Shown here in pieces: positions 8,320 through 19,100 of a stretch of 64,000 nt of DNA (positions are counted from its first letter, which is position 1; the number at the start of each line of letters is the position of its first letter). Under the pieces are notes generated by a model. It had not been told where the DNA came from. It worked only from the letters and a program-made list of their open reading frames with translations, and did not search any database. The translations under genes and the position numbers were made by a program. The stretch comes from JADJSS01 sp964490845. GTDB lineage: Bacteria > Bacteroidota > Bacteroidia > Chitinophagales > JADIYW01. The DNA is taken from contig CAZBED010000001.1 of the NCBI GenBank assembly GCA_964490845.1, positions 248,001 through 312,000 on the forward strand, read 5' to 3'.

Positions 8320-9228
8320 TTAAATTTTATCCAAAACAAATGAAATAAATACAACCGGAATATAAATAAAAGATGCAAACATCAGTTTTCTGGCACTTTT
8401 ATCAGACAAGTCTGTAGCCAGCTGAATTCCTTTTACCAGAAAAAATAAACCTGCTATAAAACTTACGATTAGCGAAACTTTACCGGTCAGTCCCAAGGCA
8501 TACGGCAATAAACCTACAGCAATCAAACAAACCAAGTAAGGTATATTCTGTAACGCAGTGGTTCTGGTTTTTCCTTCAGTGCTAGGCAGGAGATGATAAC
8601 CGGCTTTAGCATAATCATCATTCAGTAACCAGGCAATCGACCAGAAATGAGGTATCTGCCAGAAAAACTGAATGGCAAATAAGGCTATTCCACCTAACCC
8701 AATGGTTCCGGTGGCTGCCGTCCATCCAATGAGCAAGGGCATGGAGCCCGGGATAGCCCCTATAAATACTGCTGTCGGAGATATCCTTTTGAAGGGCGTA
8801 TAAATAAAAGCATACGATATGAGCGCCAGAGCGCCCAATAATCCGCTGACAGGGTTAAAAACGACACCTAAAATCCCTATACCGGATACACCGCAGATAC
8901 CTGCTACCAGACAAGCCTCCATCACTTTCATTCTTCCGGCAGGCAAAGGGCGGTTTTGCGTTCTGTCCATCAATTTATCGATATCTTTCTCTATGATTTG
9001 ATTGATCGTGTTGGAAGAAGCCGTTACCAGAAATCCGCCTAAAGACAGTAAAAGTACGTTCAACCAATCAATCGAAAAGGTTTGCAATGCCAATACATAA
9101 GACATTACCGCAGAAAACACCACCAAAAAAGATAAACGGAACTTTGTCAATTCCATGATATCTTTCGCCTTTAATGAAAGTATCCTGCCAATTGAGGGAG
9201 CATCTGTATATATTCTTTCAGCTTTCAC
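8320..9228 (-). CDS. ctaB: Protoheme IX farnesyltransferase (heme O synthase)
   Basis: 302 aa polytopic UbiA-family prenyltransferase that adds farnesyl to heme b to make heme O, precursor of the heme A in the aa3 oxidase encoded next to it. The two Mg-pyrophosphate-binding regions are seen: NTINQIIEKDIDKLMDRTQN (NxxxDxxxD-type) and NDDYAKAGYHLLP (DxxxD-type). FFWQIPHFWSIAW is also typical. The start is a GTG at 9228, 19 bp after coxI. No heme A synthase (CtaA) gene is visible in the window, so it must lie elsewhere if heme A is made. Confidence 0.95.
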   Translation of the reverse strand: MKAERIYTDAPSIGRILSLKAKDIMELTKFRLSFLVVFSAVMSYVLALQTFSIDWLNVLLLSLGGFLVTASSNTINQIIEKDIDKLMDRTQNRPLPAGRMKVMEACLVAGICGVSGIGILGVVFNPVSGLLGALALISYAFIYTPFKRISPTAVFIGAIPGSMPLLIGWTAATGTIGLGGIALFAIQFFWQIPHFWSIAWLLNDDYAKAGYHLLPSTEGKTRTTALQNIPYLVCLIAVGLLPYALGLTGKVSLIVSFIAGLFFLVKGIQLATDLSDKSARKLMFASFIYIPVVFISFVLDKI

Positions 9229-9247
9229 TTAGAAAAATCATTTTTGA

Positions 9248-11074
9248 TTAATGGTGAATGATATCCTTTTTTTCTTCTTCTGTCAGAGGAACGGTTTGAG
9301 GGATGAAATCCACATCACTATCCGGATTTCTGCTGTAATCATACGGCCAACGATATACGGTAGGCAACTCTCCCTCCCAGTTTCCGTGAATACCTTCTAT
9401 TGGAGAAGTCCACTCCAATGTGTTTGCCTGCCATGGATTTTGGGTAGATTTTCTGCCTCTGTACATACTCCATACAAAATTGATGAGAAAAATAAACTGA
9501 CCTAAGAAAACAATTATGGATACCACGCTGATGATTTTATTCAAATCACCATATTGGGCAAATGCTTCAATCTCGTTGAATGAATAATATCTTCTTGGAA
9601 CACCTGCCAGTCCGATAAAGTGCATAGGCCAAAAGATAAGGTAAGATCCGATGAATGTTATTGCAAAGTGAATGTAAGCCAGCGTTTCATTCATCATCCT
9701 GCCGAACATTCTTGGAAACCAGTGGTAAACACCGGCAAACATACCGAAGAATGCGGCAATACCCATTACGATGTGGAAGTGGGCAACCACAAAATAGGTA
9801 TCATGTAACTGAATGTCAATAGTAGAGTTTCCCAACCAAATACCAGTCAAACCGCCGGAAATAAACATGGATATGAATCCGATTGCAAACATGGATGGTG
9901 GCGTAATTCTAATATTACCTCGCCATAAAGTAGTTAACCAGTTAAACACTTTAACTGCAGAAGGAATAGCAATCAGTAAGGTAAACAAGGTGAAAATAGA
10001 TCCTAGGAACGGATTCATACCGGACAAATACATATGGTGTGCCCATACGATGAAACCTAAAACTGTAATACCTAAGATTGAAAAGATCATAGCCTTGTAA
10101 CCAAAAATTGGTTTACGGGAGTGTACTGCCAGTATTTCAGAAACCATACCCATGGCCGGTAATATAATTATATATACTTCGGGGTGTCCTAAGAACCAGA
10201 ACAAATGCTGGAATAAGATAGGAGAGCCACCTGCATAAGGCAACGCTTTTCCGCCAATAACTATATTAGAAAGGTAAAAACTAGTACCTAAACCTCTGTC
10301 AAAAATCAATAATACTACGCATGAAACCAATACCGGGAAAGACAATACACCTATGATGGCTGTAAAAAACAATGCCCATACCGTCAACGGCATTCTGAAC
10401 ATTGTCATCCCTTTTGTACGCATATTCAGAACGGTTGAGATATAATTCAATCCACCTAATAAAGTTGAGACCACAAATAATACCATTGCTATCAACCAAA
10501 AGGTCATACCGTTACCTGAACCTGGAGATGCCTGCGGCAAAGCGCTCAACGGCGGATAAATGGTCCATCCTGCAGAAGCTGCGCCGGTTGGCAGAAACAA
10601 GGAAGCAAACATAACGATACCAGCTGCAAAGAAAAACCAGAACGACAATGCATTCATTAAAGGGGAAGCCATATCTCTTGCGCCGATTTGTAATGGAATT
10701 AAAACATTCGCAAATGTTCCGCTCAAACTGGCTGTCAATACAAAAAATACCATAATGGTTCCATGCATGGTTATGAGAGAATAATAGGCTTCAGGATTTA
10801 GTTTGCCATCTGTAAACCAGGCAGCAAATACTTTTTCTAAAATCGGAAAAGTTTCATCCGGCCAGCCTAATTGTACACGGAACAAAACAGACATACCACC
10901 GCCGATGATAGCCCATAACATCCCCAGCGTCAGAAACTGTTTACCGATGGTTTTATGGTCTAAGCTGAAAATATATTTCGAAATAAAAGTTTCCGTGTGA
11001 TGATGTCCGCCTCCATGTCCCTGATTATGTGCATGAACATTTGATTCCGGATGTATAACTGATGTCGCTTCCAT
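9248..11074 (-). CDS. ctaD: Cytochrome c oxidase subunit I (aa3 type)
   Basis: 608 aa catalytic subunit carrying heme a and the heme a3-CuB centre, about 12 helices. Key residues: WFLGHPEVYIIILPAMGM gives the CuB histidine, the cross-linked His-Tyr pair and the D-channel glutamate of the A1 subfamily. WAHHMYLSGMNPF gives the two further CuB histidines. HDTYFVVAHFHIVMG gives the a3 and a ligand histidines, and MHGTIMVFFVLTAS gives the other heme a histidine. A His-rich N-terminal segment (HAHNQGHGGGHHH, residues ~14-27) precedes the first helix. In the operon between subunit II and heme O synthase. Confidence 0.98.
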   Translation of the reverse strand: MEATSVIHPESNVHAHNQGHGGGHHHTETFISKYIFSLDHKTIGKQFLTLGMLWAIIGGGMSVLFRVQLGWPDETFPILEKVFAAWFTDGKLNPEAYYSLITMHGTIMVFFVLTASLSGTFANVLIPLQIGARDMASPLMNALSFWFFFAAGIVMFASLFLPTGAASAGWTIYPPLSALPQASPGSGNGMTFWLIAMVLFVVSTLLGGLNYISTVLNMRTKGMTMFRMPLTVWALFFTAIIGVLSFPVLVSCVVLLIFDRGLGTSFYLSNIVIGGKALPYAGGSPILFQHLFWFLGHPEVYIIILPAMGMVSEILAVHSRKPIFGYKAMIFSILGITVLGFIVWAHHMYLSGMNPFLGSIFTLFTLLIAIPSAVKVFNWLTTLWRGNIRITPPSMFAIGFISMFISGGLTGIWLGNSTIDIQLHDTYFVVAHFHIVMGIAAFFGMFAGVYHWFPRMFGRMMNETLAYIHFAITFIGSYLIFWPMHFIGLAGVPRRYYSFNEIEAFAQYGDLNKIISVVSIIVFLGQFIFLINFVWSMYRGRKSTQNPWQANTLEWTSPIEGIHGNWEGELPTVYRWPYDYSRNPDSDVDFIPQTVPLTEEEKKDIIHH

Positions 11075-11106
11075 ATTCTTGGATTTATTTGAGAGTATTA
11101 TTTATT

Positions 11107-12141
11107 CTATTTTTTGATAACTTCAGCGGTGGCCGGTGCAACCTCTTTTTTCTCCTGTGCCGCACTTTCCATGGCCGGTTTTACAACTGTTGTATAGTAT
11201 GACTTTTGTTCTCTGAACCATTTGTCAAATTCTTCCTGCGAAACCACCTTAACGGTTTTCTTCATATTATAATGCCCTGAACCGCATAACTTGTTGCATG
11301 CAAGTACATATTCAAAGTTTGGGTTCTTGGTTTCCTTTTTCATCTCTTCCGTTGTTACAGTAGGTCTGAACCATAAATGAGTAGGAACTCCCGGAACTGC
11401 TGACATCATTAATCGGAAGTGAGGCAACCAGAAATTATGAATCACATCCAAAGCGCCGATATTTATTGAAACAGGTTTGTTTACCGGCAATACAATCTCA
11501 TCTGCCATAAAATCATCATGACTGGCTGCATCGTCCCAGTTTATTCCCAATTCATTATCAGGATTCACCAGTGAAAAATCTCTTTTACCCAATGTATGAT
11601 CTGCTCCTGAATAACGAATTGACCAAGCATATTGTTTACCGGTTGCTTCAATTAAAATAGCATCTTTGGGTGCCGGAGAGAATATTTTGAACCATTTCTG
11701 AATTCCAAAACCAATCAAGAATGTAAGTACAATGGCAGGTACGATTGTCCAGGCCACTTCGAGTTTATTGTTATCTGCAAAGAAAAAGGCTTTTCTGCCT
11801 TTTTTAAAATGATATTTATATACAAACCAAAACAAGAGTGACTGTGTGATGACGAAAACAATACCCGTTAAAAGCAATGTTACATTCATTAAGTTGTTAA
11901 TCCAAACACCTTGCTCTGATGCAGGCTTAGGTAATAAGGTTGGTGCATACACGACACAAGTAACTAAGGAGTAAATGAGAACGCCGAATCCGATTACAGA
12001 TGTAAACAAAGCCCCGTTACTAAAAGATTCCTCCTGCTCATCGCCTGCACGCAGTGATTTGATCAAATCGGACGCCTTGCTTATTTGTACAATTACGATG
12101 TACAACAACACTAACGTTAATAAGCCTAATATAATTGACAT
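11107..12141 (-). CDS. ctaC: Cytochrome c oxidase subunit II (CuA subunit)
   Basis: 344 aa. The periplasmic CuA domain shows the full ligand set: VIHNFWLPHFRL for the first histidine and CNKLCGSGHYNMKK for the C-x3-C-x3-H-x2-M motif. Unusually for the wider family, two additional hydrophobic segments precede the standard two-helix hairpin (MSIILGLLTLVLLYIVIV and LFTSVIGFGVLIYSLVTCVV). There is no CxxCH, so this is an aa3-type and not a caa3-type subunit II; electrons must come from a separate cytochrome, such as ActE or the ActA N-terminal heme domain. An Ala/Lys-rich tail follows the CuA domain. Confidence 0.96.
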   Translation of the reverse strand: MSIILGLLTLVLLYIVIVQISKASDLIKSLRAGDEQEESFSNGALFTSVIGFGVLIYSLVTCVVYAPTLLPKPASEQGVWINNLMNVTLLLTGIVFVITQSLLFWFVYKYHFKKGRKAFFFADNNKLEVAWTIVPAIVLTFLIGFGIQKWFKIFSPAPKDAILIEATGKQYAWSIRYSGADHTLGKRDFSLVNPDNELGINWDDAASHDDFMADEIVLPVNKPVSINIGALDVIHNFWLPHFRLMMSAVPGVPTHLWFRPTVTTEEMKKETKNPNFEYVLACNKLCGSGHYNMKKTVKVVSQEEFDKWFREQKSYYTTVVKPAMESAAQEKKEVAPATAEVIKK

Positions 12142-12154
12142 GTCTTGCTAAATT

Positions 12155-13456
12155 TTAAATATGATGGTGATAACTTTCATTTACATACGGGTGGGTGGTA
12201 GATGCCAGATCTTTAACTTTCGCCAGGAAGGATAAAGTAACAAAGATGAATATACTGCCCACCATCAATAATAAGCCTAAGCTGATTAAACCAAATCCGC
12301 CTTTGGGTAATATCATAGGACAGTTCATCAGGAAGAACCATGCAAACTGACCTAAAATGATAATATAAGCCGTCACTATTGTTATATTTTTGCTTCTTTT
12401 GGAATTACGGGTCATTAAGATAAAGAACGGCAATACGAAGTTGAATATGATGGCAAGGTGAAATAAGATACCATAGTTGTCAGCATTTCTTCGCAACCTG
12501 AAGAATTCGGTTTCTTCCGGAATATTCGCATACCAAATCAGCATGTACTGAGAAAAGAAGGTGTACATCCAGAAAATACTGATGGCAAACATCAGTTTAG
12601 CGACATCGTGCATATGGTTTTCATTCACATTCGGTAAATATCCCTTTCCTTTCAGGTAATGTATCAGTAAAATCAGAACGGAGAACATCGAAACGGCAGC
12701 ACCCGCCATGGTATTCCACGTGAACATGGTACTGTACCAGTGTGGCTGAATAGACATGGACCAAAACCAGGTAGCGAATGTATTGATGACAAATGAAATG
12801 ATTACGATGGTAACGGCCGCTATCATCCTGCTGTTTGAAAACAATTTCAGGGAAGGCGCCGTATCCAGTTTGGTAAGCGTTTTCCACCAGTACAATACCA
12901 TTCCAATGCAACTCACCGCAATGATAACGTAGAACGTCCAGAATGTGCCCATGTTCAGGAAATCCTGTTTGGATGCCAATACCTCATCAAAACGGGCGTC
13001 TTTAGGATCAAACAAATAATCATGCGACCATTCGAAGATATCATGATTGAAGAAAGCGAACATGACCAGCAACAATCCCAAAAACAGGATGATATTCATG
13101 GCGATAGCCAATGGAATCTTTTGAATTTGTATTTGCCAGCCACCCCATGCCAGATTGGTACCTGCCAGGAAGAACATAGCTGCCAATGCAATGTAAAAAC
13201 CAAAATAGAAAACGTTGTACACGTTCATCAAAATGGTTTTACTGAGCGTCACTTCCTCACCGTGTTCTGCACCTTCAGCCGGCGCTTTAGCCGTTTCATG
13301 TGATACTGCCGCAACTTCATGCTTTGATGCGGCATGATGATCAGGGGTGTTACTTCCGTCAAAAAATAATACCCCTAACAACAACAGTAAAACACCAATG
13401 CCAAAGGATAGGAAGAGTTTTTTCTTTGTGCTCGAATCAAAAACGTATGTATTCAT
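12155..13456 (-). CDS. actF: Alternative complex III subunit ActF (NrfD-like)
   Basis: 433 aa polytopic membrane subunit of the quinol:cytochrome c oxidoreductase known as alternative complex III. It resembles ActC and NrfD but is diverged; in known ACIII structures ActF lacks the quinol site and helps with packing and possibly proton movement. Seen: an N-terminal anchor, a periplasmic Ala/Glu/His linker, about ten helices including VFYFGFYIALAAMFFLAGTN and WFWSMSIQPHWYSTMFTW, and a His-rich C-terminus (SYHHH). Family and operon position agree; 13 bp from coxII. Confidence 0.93.
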   Translation of the reverse strand: MNTYVFDSSTKKKLFLSFGIGVLLLLLGVLFFDGSNTPDHHAASKHEVAAVSHETAKAPAEGAEHGEEVTLSKTILMNVYNVFYFGFYIALAAMFFLAGTNLAWGGWQIQIQKIPLAIAMNIILFLGLLLVMFAFFNHDIFEWSHDYLFDPKDARFDEVLASKQDFLNMGTFWTFYVIIAVSCIGMVLYWWKTLTKLDTAPSLKLFSNSRMIAAVTIVIISFVINTFATWFWSMSIQPHWYSTMFTWNTMAGAAVSMFSVLILLIHYLKGKGYLPNVNENHMHDVAKLMFAISIFWMYTFFSQYMLIWYANIPEETEFFRLRRNADNYGILFHLAIIFNFVLPFFILMTRNSKRSKNITIVTAYIIILGQFAWFFLMNCPMILPKGGFGLISLGLLLMVGSIFIFVTLSFLAKVKDLASTTHPYVNESYHHHI

Positions 13457-13477
13457 TGCGAGTGTCTGTTTAATTTA

Positions 13478-14074
13478 TTATTTAGTTTTTGTTGAATCCG
13501 TTTGAGTAGCAGAAGCTGTTGGCTGAGCAGTACCCTGTAAGCTTTTTACATATGCCAAGACCAGCCATCTTTCCCTGTGATTTAACTGCGATGCATAAGA
13601 ACCCATCAGGTTTTTACCATACATTAATGTGTGGTATCTCTGACCATCCGGCTTCGACAATAAAGGTTCCATCAGGTAAGACGGCGGAGGAGGAAATTTA
13701 TTGATTTGCACCAAATGTCCCTGCCCGTCACCCTTATCACCATGGCAAATGGCACAATTAACGGTATAAAGATGCTTTCCGGTTTCCTGAACCTCATCGC
13801 TGGTAAATGTAAATGGATTGGTGATGGCTGTTGCCGCTTTTACATATTCCGTATCTGAAAGCGGATAGATATATTTATCTCTAGCAATACTGCCTTCGGG
13901 TGCCAATTGATTGGTTTTTCCATCTTTGAATATCGGGTTGGGGGAACCTGCTTCATAAGCGATAGGATGCGCCATATCCCATAAATATTCTCTTCCCGGT
14001 TTTTTCGAGTTACGTATGCAGGATGATAATCCAAGCACTAAGACGATTAATATGATTTGATACTTCTTGAACAT
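13478..14074 (-). CDS. actE: Alternative complex III mono-heme cytochrome c lipoprotein ActE
   Basis: 198 aa. A lipoprotein signal peptide ends in LSSC (MFKKYQIILIVLVLGLSSC). The single heme c site is CAICHGDKGDGQGHL near residues 111-115, and the likely axial methionine is in YGKNLMGSYASQL. ActE is the terminal electron carrier of ACIII and is thought to hand electrons to the CuA site of the adjoining oxidase, which fits a subunit II without its own heme domain. It starts 3 bp after the actD stop. Confidence 0.94.
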   Translation of the reverse strand: MFKKYQIILIVLVLGLSSCIRNSKKPGREYLWDMAHPIAYEAGSPNPIFKDGKTNQLAPEGSIARDKYIYPLSDTEYVKAATAITNPFTFTSDEVQETGKHLYTVNCAICHGDKGDGQGHLVQINKFPPPPSYLMEPLLSKPDGQRYHTLMYGKNLMGSYASQLNHRERWLVLAYVKSLQGTAQPTASATQTDSTKTK

Positions 14075-14077
14075 GAT

Positions 14078-14608
14078 TTAAACTTCTTTTTGATAAACTT
14101 CAATGGCACCTTCTTTTTTTAATAGCTCAGAAACTGCGCTGACATAATCAGCACCTTTTGTGTTGTCTAATTCAAATGTCAATGCAAATAAATGATCGGT
14201 TGTTCTTTCATCTATAATCCTTGGTTTTTTGCCCGGCCACAGTTTACATAAATAGTAAAAAGAAACTGTCATACCAATTGCAGAAAACAAAACCGTATGT
14301 TCAAAGGTAATCGGAACGTATGCCAGCAATCCCCAATAAGGCTTACCACCGAAATCCGTCGGGTAGTTAAATTTATTGATGAAGGTAATCATACTTAATG
14401 CCACCGTCAGACCGGTAGCACCAAAGAAGAAACCTGCCGTATGAATACGGGTAGGCTCCAAACCCATTGCATGCTCTAATCCGTGAACCGGAAATGGCGT
14501 AAACGCATCCGTAATTTCATAACCTGCTTTGCGAACGTCTTTCACCGCGTGTAACAGTGTATCATCGTCGTCAAACATTCCTACTAGATATTTTTTTGTA
14601 TCGCTCAT
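14078..14608 (-). CDS. actD: Alternative complex III subunit ActD (DUF3341)
   Basis: 176 aa with a cytoplasmic N-terminal ferredoxin-like region (KKYLVGMFDDDDTLLHAVKD), two transmembrane helices (FFFGATGLTVALSMITFI and YVPITFEHTVLFSAIGMTVS) and a short cytoplasmic end. This is the DUF3341 pattern of ActD, a structural subunit of ACIII. Encoded between actC and actE, as in other ACIII operons. Confidence 0.94.
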   Translation of the reverse strand: MSDTKKYLVGMFDDDDTLLHAVKDVRKAGYEITDAFTPFPVHGLEHAMGLEPTRIHTAGFFFGATGLTVALSMITFINKFNYPTDFGGKPYWGLLAYVPITFEHTVLFSAIGMTVSFYYLCKLWPGKKPRIIDERTTDHLFALTFELDNTKGADYVSAVSELLKKEGAIEVYQKEV

Positions 14609-14672
14609 ATTTTTAGTATTACGTAGTAAGTAATAAGCAATAAGACCTTTTTACTAAAACTATTATTTTATT

Positions 14673-16112
14673 TTAATCCCAAGTTCCTGCCGTAACAGTT
14701 ACATTTTTATATACTTCTTGTTCTTTTACTTCTGACAATTGTTTTTCACGATACTGGTTACCGGATATTTTCAGAATAGATTTCACCTCCGCTATTGCAA
14801 TAGCCGGGAAGAAACGGCAGAACAACAGGAAGAGTGTCATGAAGATACCCATAGTGCCAACATATATACCTATCTCTACCCACGTTGGTGAATAGTACAA
14901 CCAACTGGATGGCAGATAGTCTCTGTGTAAAGAGGTAACGATAATTACGAAACGTTCAAACCACATACCTATATTCACAAAAATAGACATGATGAAGGTG
15001 ATGGTAACACTTCTTCTGGCTTTTCTGAACCAGAATACCTGAGGAGATACCAGGTTACAGAACATCATTCCGAAATATGACCACCAGTACGGCCCCATTG
15101 CCCTGTTGGCAAATGCATACTGCTCAAACATGTTACCGGAATACCAGGCTACAAAAATCTCCGTCAGATAGGCAATACCTACCATTGTACCCGTCAACAA
15201 CAAGATTTTATTCATCGACTCAATGTGCGCCAGTGTAATATATTCTTTCAAATCCATAACGTGTCTTGCAACAAGCATTAGTGTCAATACCATAGCAAAA
15301 CCAGAGAAAATAGCACCTGCAACGAAGTATGGAGGCATGATGGTAGTATGCCAGCCGGGCACTACAGAGGTGGCAAAGTCAAAGGATACTATCGTATGTA
15401 CGGAAAGTACCAATGGAGTAGATAATCCCGCTAAAATTAAAGAGAGGGATTCCCAACGTTCCCAGTGTTTAGCGCTTCCTACCCACCCGAAACTCAGGAA
15501 ATTGTAGAATTTCCATCTGCCCGGAGTTTTAGACTGGTCTCTTACTGTTCCGAAGTCCGGTACCAAACCTGTATACCAGAATAATAAGGAAACCGTAAAA
15601 TAAGTGGAAATCGCAAACACGTCCCACAATAACGGAGAAGTGAAATTCACCCAAAGAGGGCCTCTTGTATTCGGATAAGGAAAAATGAAGAAAGCATCCC
15701 ATACACGTCCCATATGGAAAACAGGGAATAAACCGGCGCAAATTACCGCGAAGATAGTCATCGCTTCTGCTGCACGGTTTACACCGGTACGCCATTTTTG
15801 ACGGAACAACAACAAAATCGCTGAAATCAGGGTACCTGCGTGACCGATACCGATCCACCAAACAAAGTTGGTGATGTCCCATGCCCATCCTACTGTTTTA
15901 TTTGCTCCCCATGTTCCGATACCGAAGGTAACCTCCCATGCCAAACAAAATACACCGAATGCCGCAACTACGGCAGATATGGATGTCCAGAATATCCATT
16001 TGGGCTGCAGTTTCCCTGTTGTCGGTCTAACGATATCATTGGTAATATCCTTATACGTTTTATTGCCGTGTATTAACGGTTCTCGTAGTGGTGATTCAAA
16101 ATGACTTGCCAT
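14673..16112 (-). CDS. actC: Alternative complex III quinol-binding subunit ActC (NrfD family)
   Basis: 479 aa, about ten helices, NrfD/PsrC family. It carries the menaquinol oxidation site of ACIII. Family stretches include WWIGIGHAGTLISAILLLFR, AEAMTIFAVICAGLFPVFHM, NFTSPLLWDVFAISTYFTVS, and MWFERFVIIVTSLHRDYLPS. The GHAGTLISAILLL histidine and the FPVFHMGR and RFVIIV regions are the conserved quinol/proton-path elements. Encoded 28 bp after actB, the iron-sulfur subunit that receives its electrons. Confidence 0.96.
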   Translation of the reverse strand: MASHFESPLREPLIHGNKTYKDITNDIVRPTTGKLQPKWIFWTSISAVVAAFGVFCLAWEVTFGIGTWGANKTVGWAWDITNFVWWIGIGHAGTLISAILLLFRQKWRTGVNRAAEAMTIFAVICAGLFPVFHMGRVWDAFFIFPYPNTRGPLWVNFTSPLLWDVFAISTYFTVSLLFWYTGLVPDFGTVRDQSKTPGRWKFYNFLSFGWVGSAKHWERWESLSLILAGLSTPLVLSVHTIVSFDFATSVVPGWHTTIMPPYFVAGAIFSGFAMVLTLMLVARHVMDLKEYITLAHIESMNKILLLTGTMVGIAYLTEIFVAWYSGNMFEQYAFANRAMGPYWWSYFGMMFCNLVSPQVFWFRKARRSVTITFIMSIFVNIGMWFERFVIIVTSLHRDYLPSSWLYYSPTWVEIGIYVGTMGIFMTLFLLFCRFFPAIAIAEVKSILKISGNQYREKQLSEVKEQEVYKNVTVTAGTWD

Positions 16113-16140
16113 TATATGTTACTTTACTACTTTTTAAAAT

Positions 16141-19100
16141 TTATTTTGGTACTCCCGGTTGGTGAATAAAGAAATCTGCCGGTTGTTCATCTTTATTTCT
16201 AACTTTTACCTGATATCCAACAGCAGGCAGGAAATGTTGCTCTTCCAATACAAAATAGTTTCTTCCGTTCGTATCAAATGTTTTAGCGACAACGCTTTCT
16301 TTATTATTCTGATCTCCGAAAGTAATTGCATTGGTAGGACAAGCGGTCTGACAGGCGGTTTTGATATCGCCGTCATTCAATGGCCTGTTTTCTTTTTTAG
16401 CATTCAATTTACCTTCCTGAATACGCTGTACACAGAAAGAGCATTTTTCTATCACCCCTCTGGAACGTGTCACTACATCCGGATTCAATACCATTCTGGT
16501 TAAATCTTCAAACATGTAAGATTGCGCCTCGGTATCGGTGAAAGAACGTTTACCGTCATTGAATTTGCCAAAACTGTCCGCTCCCTGATAATCCAACCAG
16601 TTGAACCGGCGAACTTTATAAGGACAGTTGTTCGCACAATATCTTGTACCGATACATCTGTTATACGCCATCTGGTTCAACCCTTCTGAACTGTGGTTGG
16701 TCGCATTTACTGGACAAACATTTTCGCAAGGAGCATTGTTACAATGCTGGCACATCATTGGCTGGAATGATACATCCGGGTTATCCGGATTTCCATTATA
16801 ATAACGGTCTATACGCATCCAGTGCATTTCCTGTGAACGGTATACCTGACGTCTTCCAACAACAGGAACGTTGTTTTCAATACTACAGGATACTACGCAG
16901 GAACCACAGCCGATACAGGCATTCAGATCCACAACCATACCCCAATGATGTCCTTGTTTGTAGTCATTTGGTTTATAGCCGTCGTATAGTGAATTGCTGA
17001 AATGTTTTTTAATATGCTCTCTGTCTTCGTTACCGGAATGGTCATTTTCCTTGTATGCAGCAAGAGTTGTTTCTTTCACAATCTCTCCTCTGTAACGCAT
17101 CGGACGGTTCGGAAGATTATTATCTTCCATTAAGGAATGATAGGTTTGGTTAAGTCCTAACTCGTAGCTTTTACCTGTCAATTCTATAGTTGCACCATCA
17201 ACACTATACGAAGTAGCGCCATTTACTGATTTTAAGAAAGGATATACATCTTTTCCTACTGCATCCCCAGCCCTTCCAGCTCTTACACGGCCATAACCCA
17301 AAGCTATAGCCAATGTATTGGCTGCCTGGCCAAACTGCACTACTACCGGGAGTTCCAACGACTTACCGTTGATAGTCACTTTCGCGATGGGTACATTCTT
17401 ATCGGATGGCATTGCATCGATTCCTTTTTCCTTAGCGAATGAATAAGGAATACATACATAATTATCCCAGGTTACCTTTGCCACCGGGTCAGGCATCTCC
17501 TGTAAGAACGGGTTGTTAGCATACAAACCATCACCGATACCTACTTTTTCATAGAATAATACTTCCATGCCTTTTGGAGCAGCTGCGTCCTGTTTCACCG
17601 CTGCGATAGCAGTTGCCGCACTCGCGCCGGAACCACTGCCTGCTGTTACTGTACCATAAAACCCTGTCTGTACTGCTGTCTGATAGTTACCACCCGTTAA
17701 TGCCGCTATTTCATTTTCAACAACTTTTGCAATCGGCGTGGTATCTCCTGCCCATGTCAGCAGTGATTCTGCAGCTTGTCTTGTATCAAATAAATTTCTG
17801 ATGGCAGGCTGAACGAATCCGTAAAATCCTGTTTTAGGGGAAATAATATCCCAGGATTCAAGATAGTGTGAATTAGGGCAAACATACTTGCAATATTGAG
17901 CGGATTCATCCGGTCTGTCTGCTGTAGAAACGGATAATTCCGATTTCTGGATAGCATTTTTAAATATTTCAGCGTATGGTGTATTATAAACAGGGTTAGT
18001 ACCCAACAAGATAATACCTTTATATACGCCATTTTTCAAATCATTCGCTAATGCAGCAAGCGCTTCATCATTTCCTGATTTTAAATTATAAGTATTTGAA
18101 GTATCAATTACACTTCCGTAATTACCTAAAGTGGCATTGATAGCATTTACCAATAACTGAATATCGACATCATTGGTACCCGATACGACAACTGACTTGC
18201 CTTTTGCGGCCAATAATTCTTTAGCAACTTTAGTAATACCATCATTAGCATCCTTACCGCTTAAAGCTTTGGAAGTACCGCCGCCACCTACTGCAGCCAG
18301 TAAGTTTATTAGTGCTTGTTTCTCTTCAGATGGTTTGACAGGATATCTGTAATCCGCGCTGGCACCGGTAATCGTCATGGTAGACTGGAACTGATGATGA
18401 CGGGACATTTTTGGATTTTCTTTAGTCGGTACTCTGTTGGCTATATACTTTTTGGTATTCTCAACAGAGGATATGCCTGTACCTAAAAAGTCTGCATTGA
18501 AACCAACAATCACATCCGCCTTATCATAATTAATAGATGGGATGATTGCGCTTCCAACACTTATCTGATTCGCTTTTCTTGTCGCATAGCTGGAAATGGC
18601 GTCATAGCTAACCACAGTAGTGCCCGGATACGCCGCAACAAATTTTTCAATTGCTTTTTTAGTTATGGTAGAAACAACAGAACCTGTCACCATAGCCACT
18701 TTACCACCGCTTTGAGCTATGGCACTCAGTTTTTGGGTTATTTCAGCATCTACGGCTTTCCAGTTTGCTTTACTGTTATTGTATGTTGGAGCTGCCAGAC
18801 GGGTCACATCATATAAACCCAATACCGTTGCCTGTACTCTTGCGTTAGTACCGCCTAAGGTCAATGGAGAATCGGTATTTCCTTCAATTTTTATAGGACG
18901 GCCTTCACGTGTTTTCACTAAAATATTGATGAAATCATTGCCATCTGTGTATGTTGATGCAAAGTAATCTGCAACGCCCGGTACAACTTCCGGAACCGCG
19001 GTTCTCGTATCAAGTGTATAAGGAATAGCCTTATTGGTTGGAATCTTACAGGCAGATGCCAATGCCGCTACTGATACACTAAAGCCCATGGCTTTCAGGA

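Noticed and set aside
11107..12141. caa3-type oxidase with heme c in subunit II
   Set aside because: Subunit II has the CuA ligands but no CxxCH.
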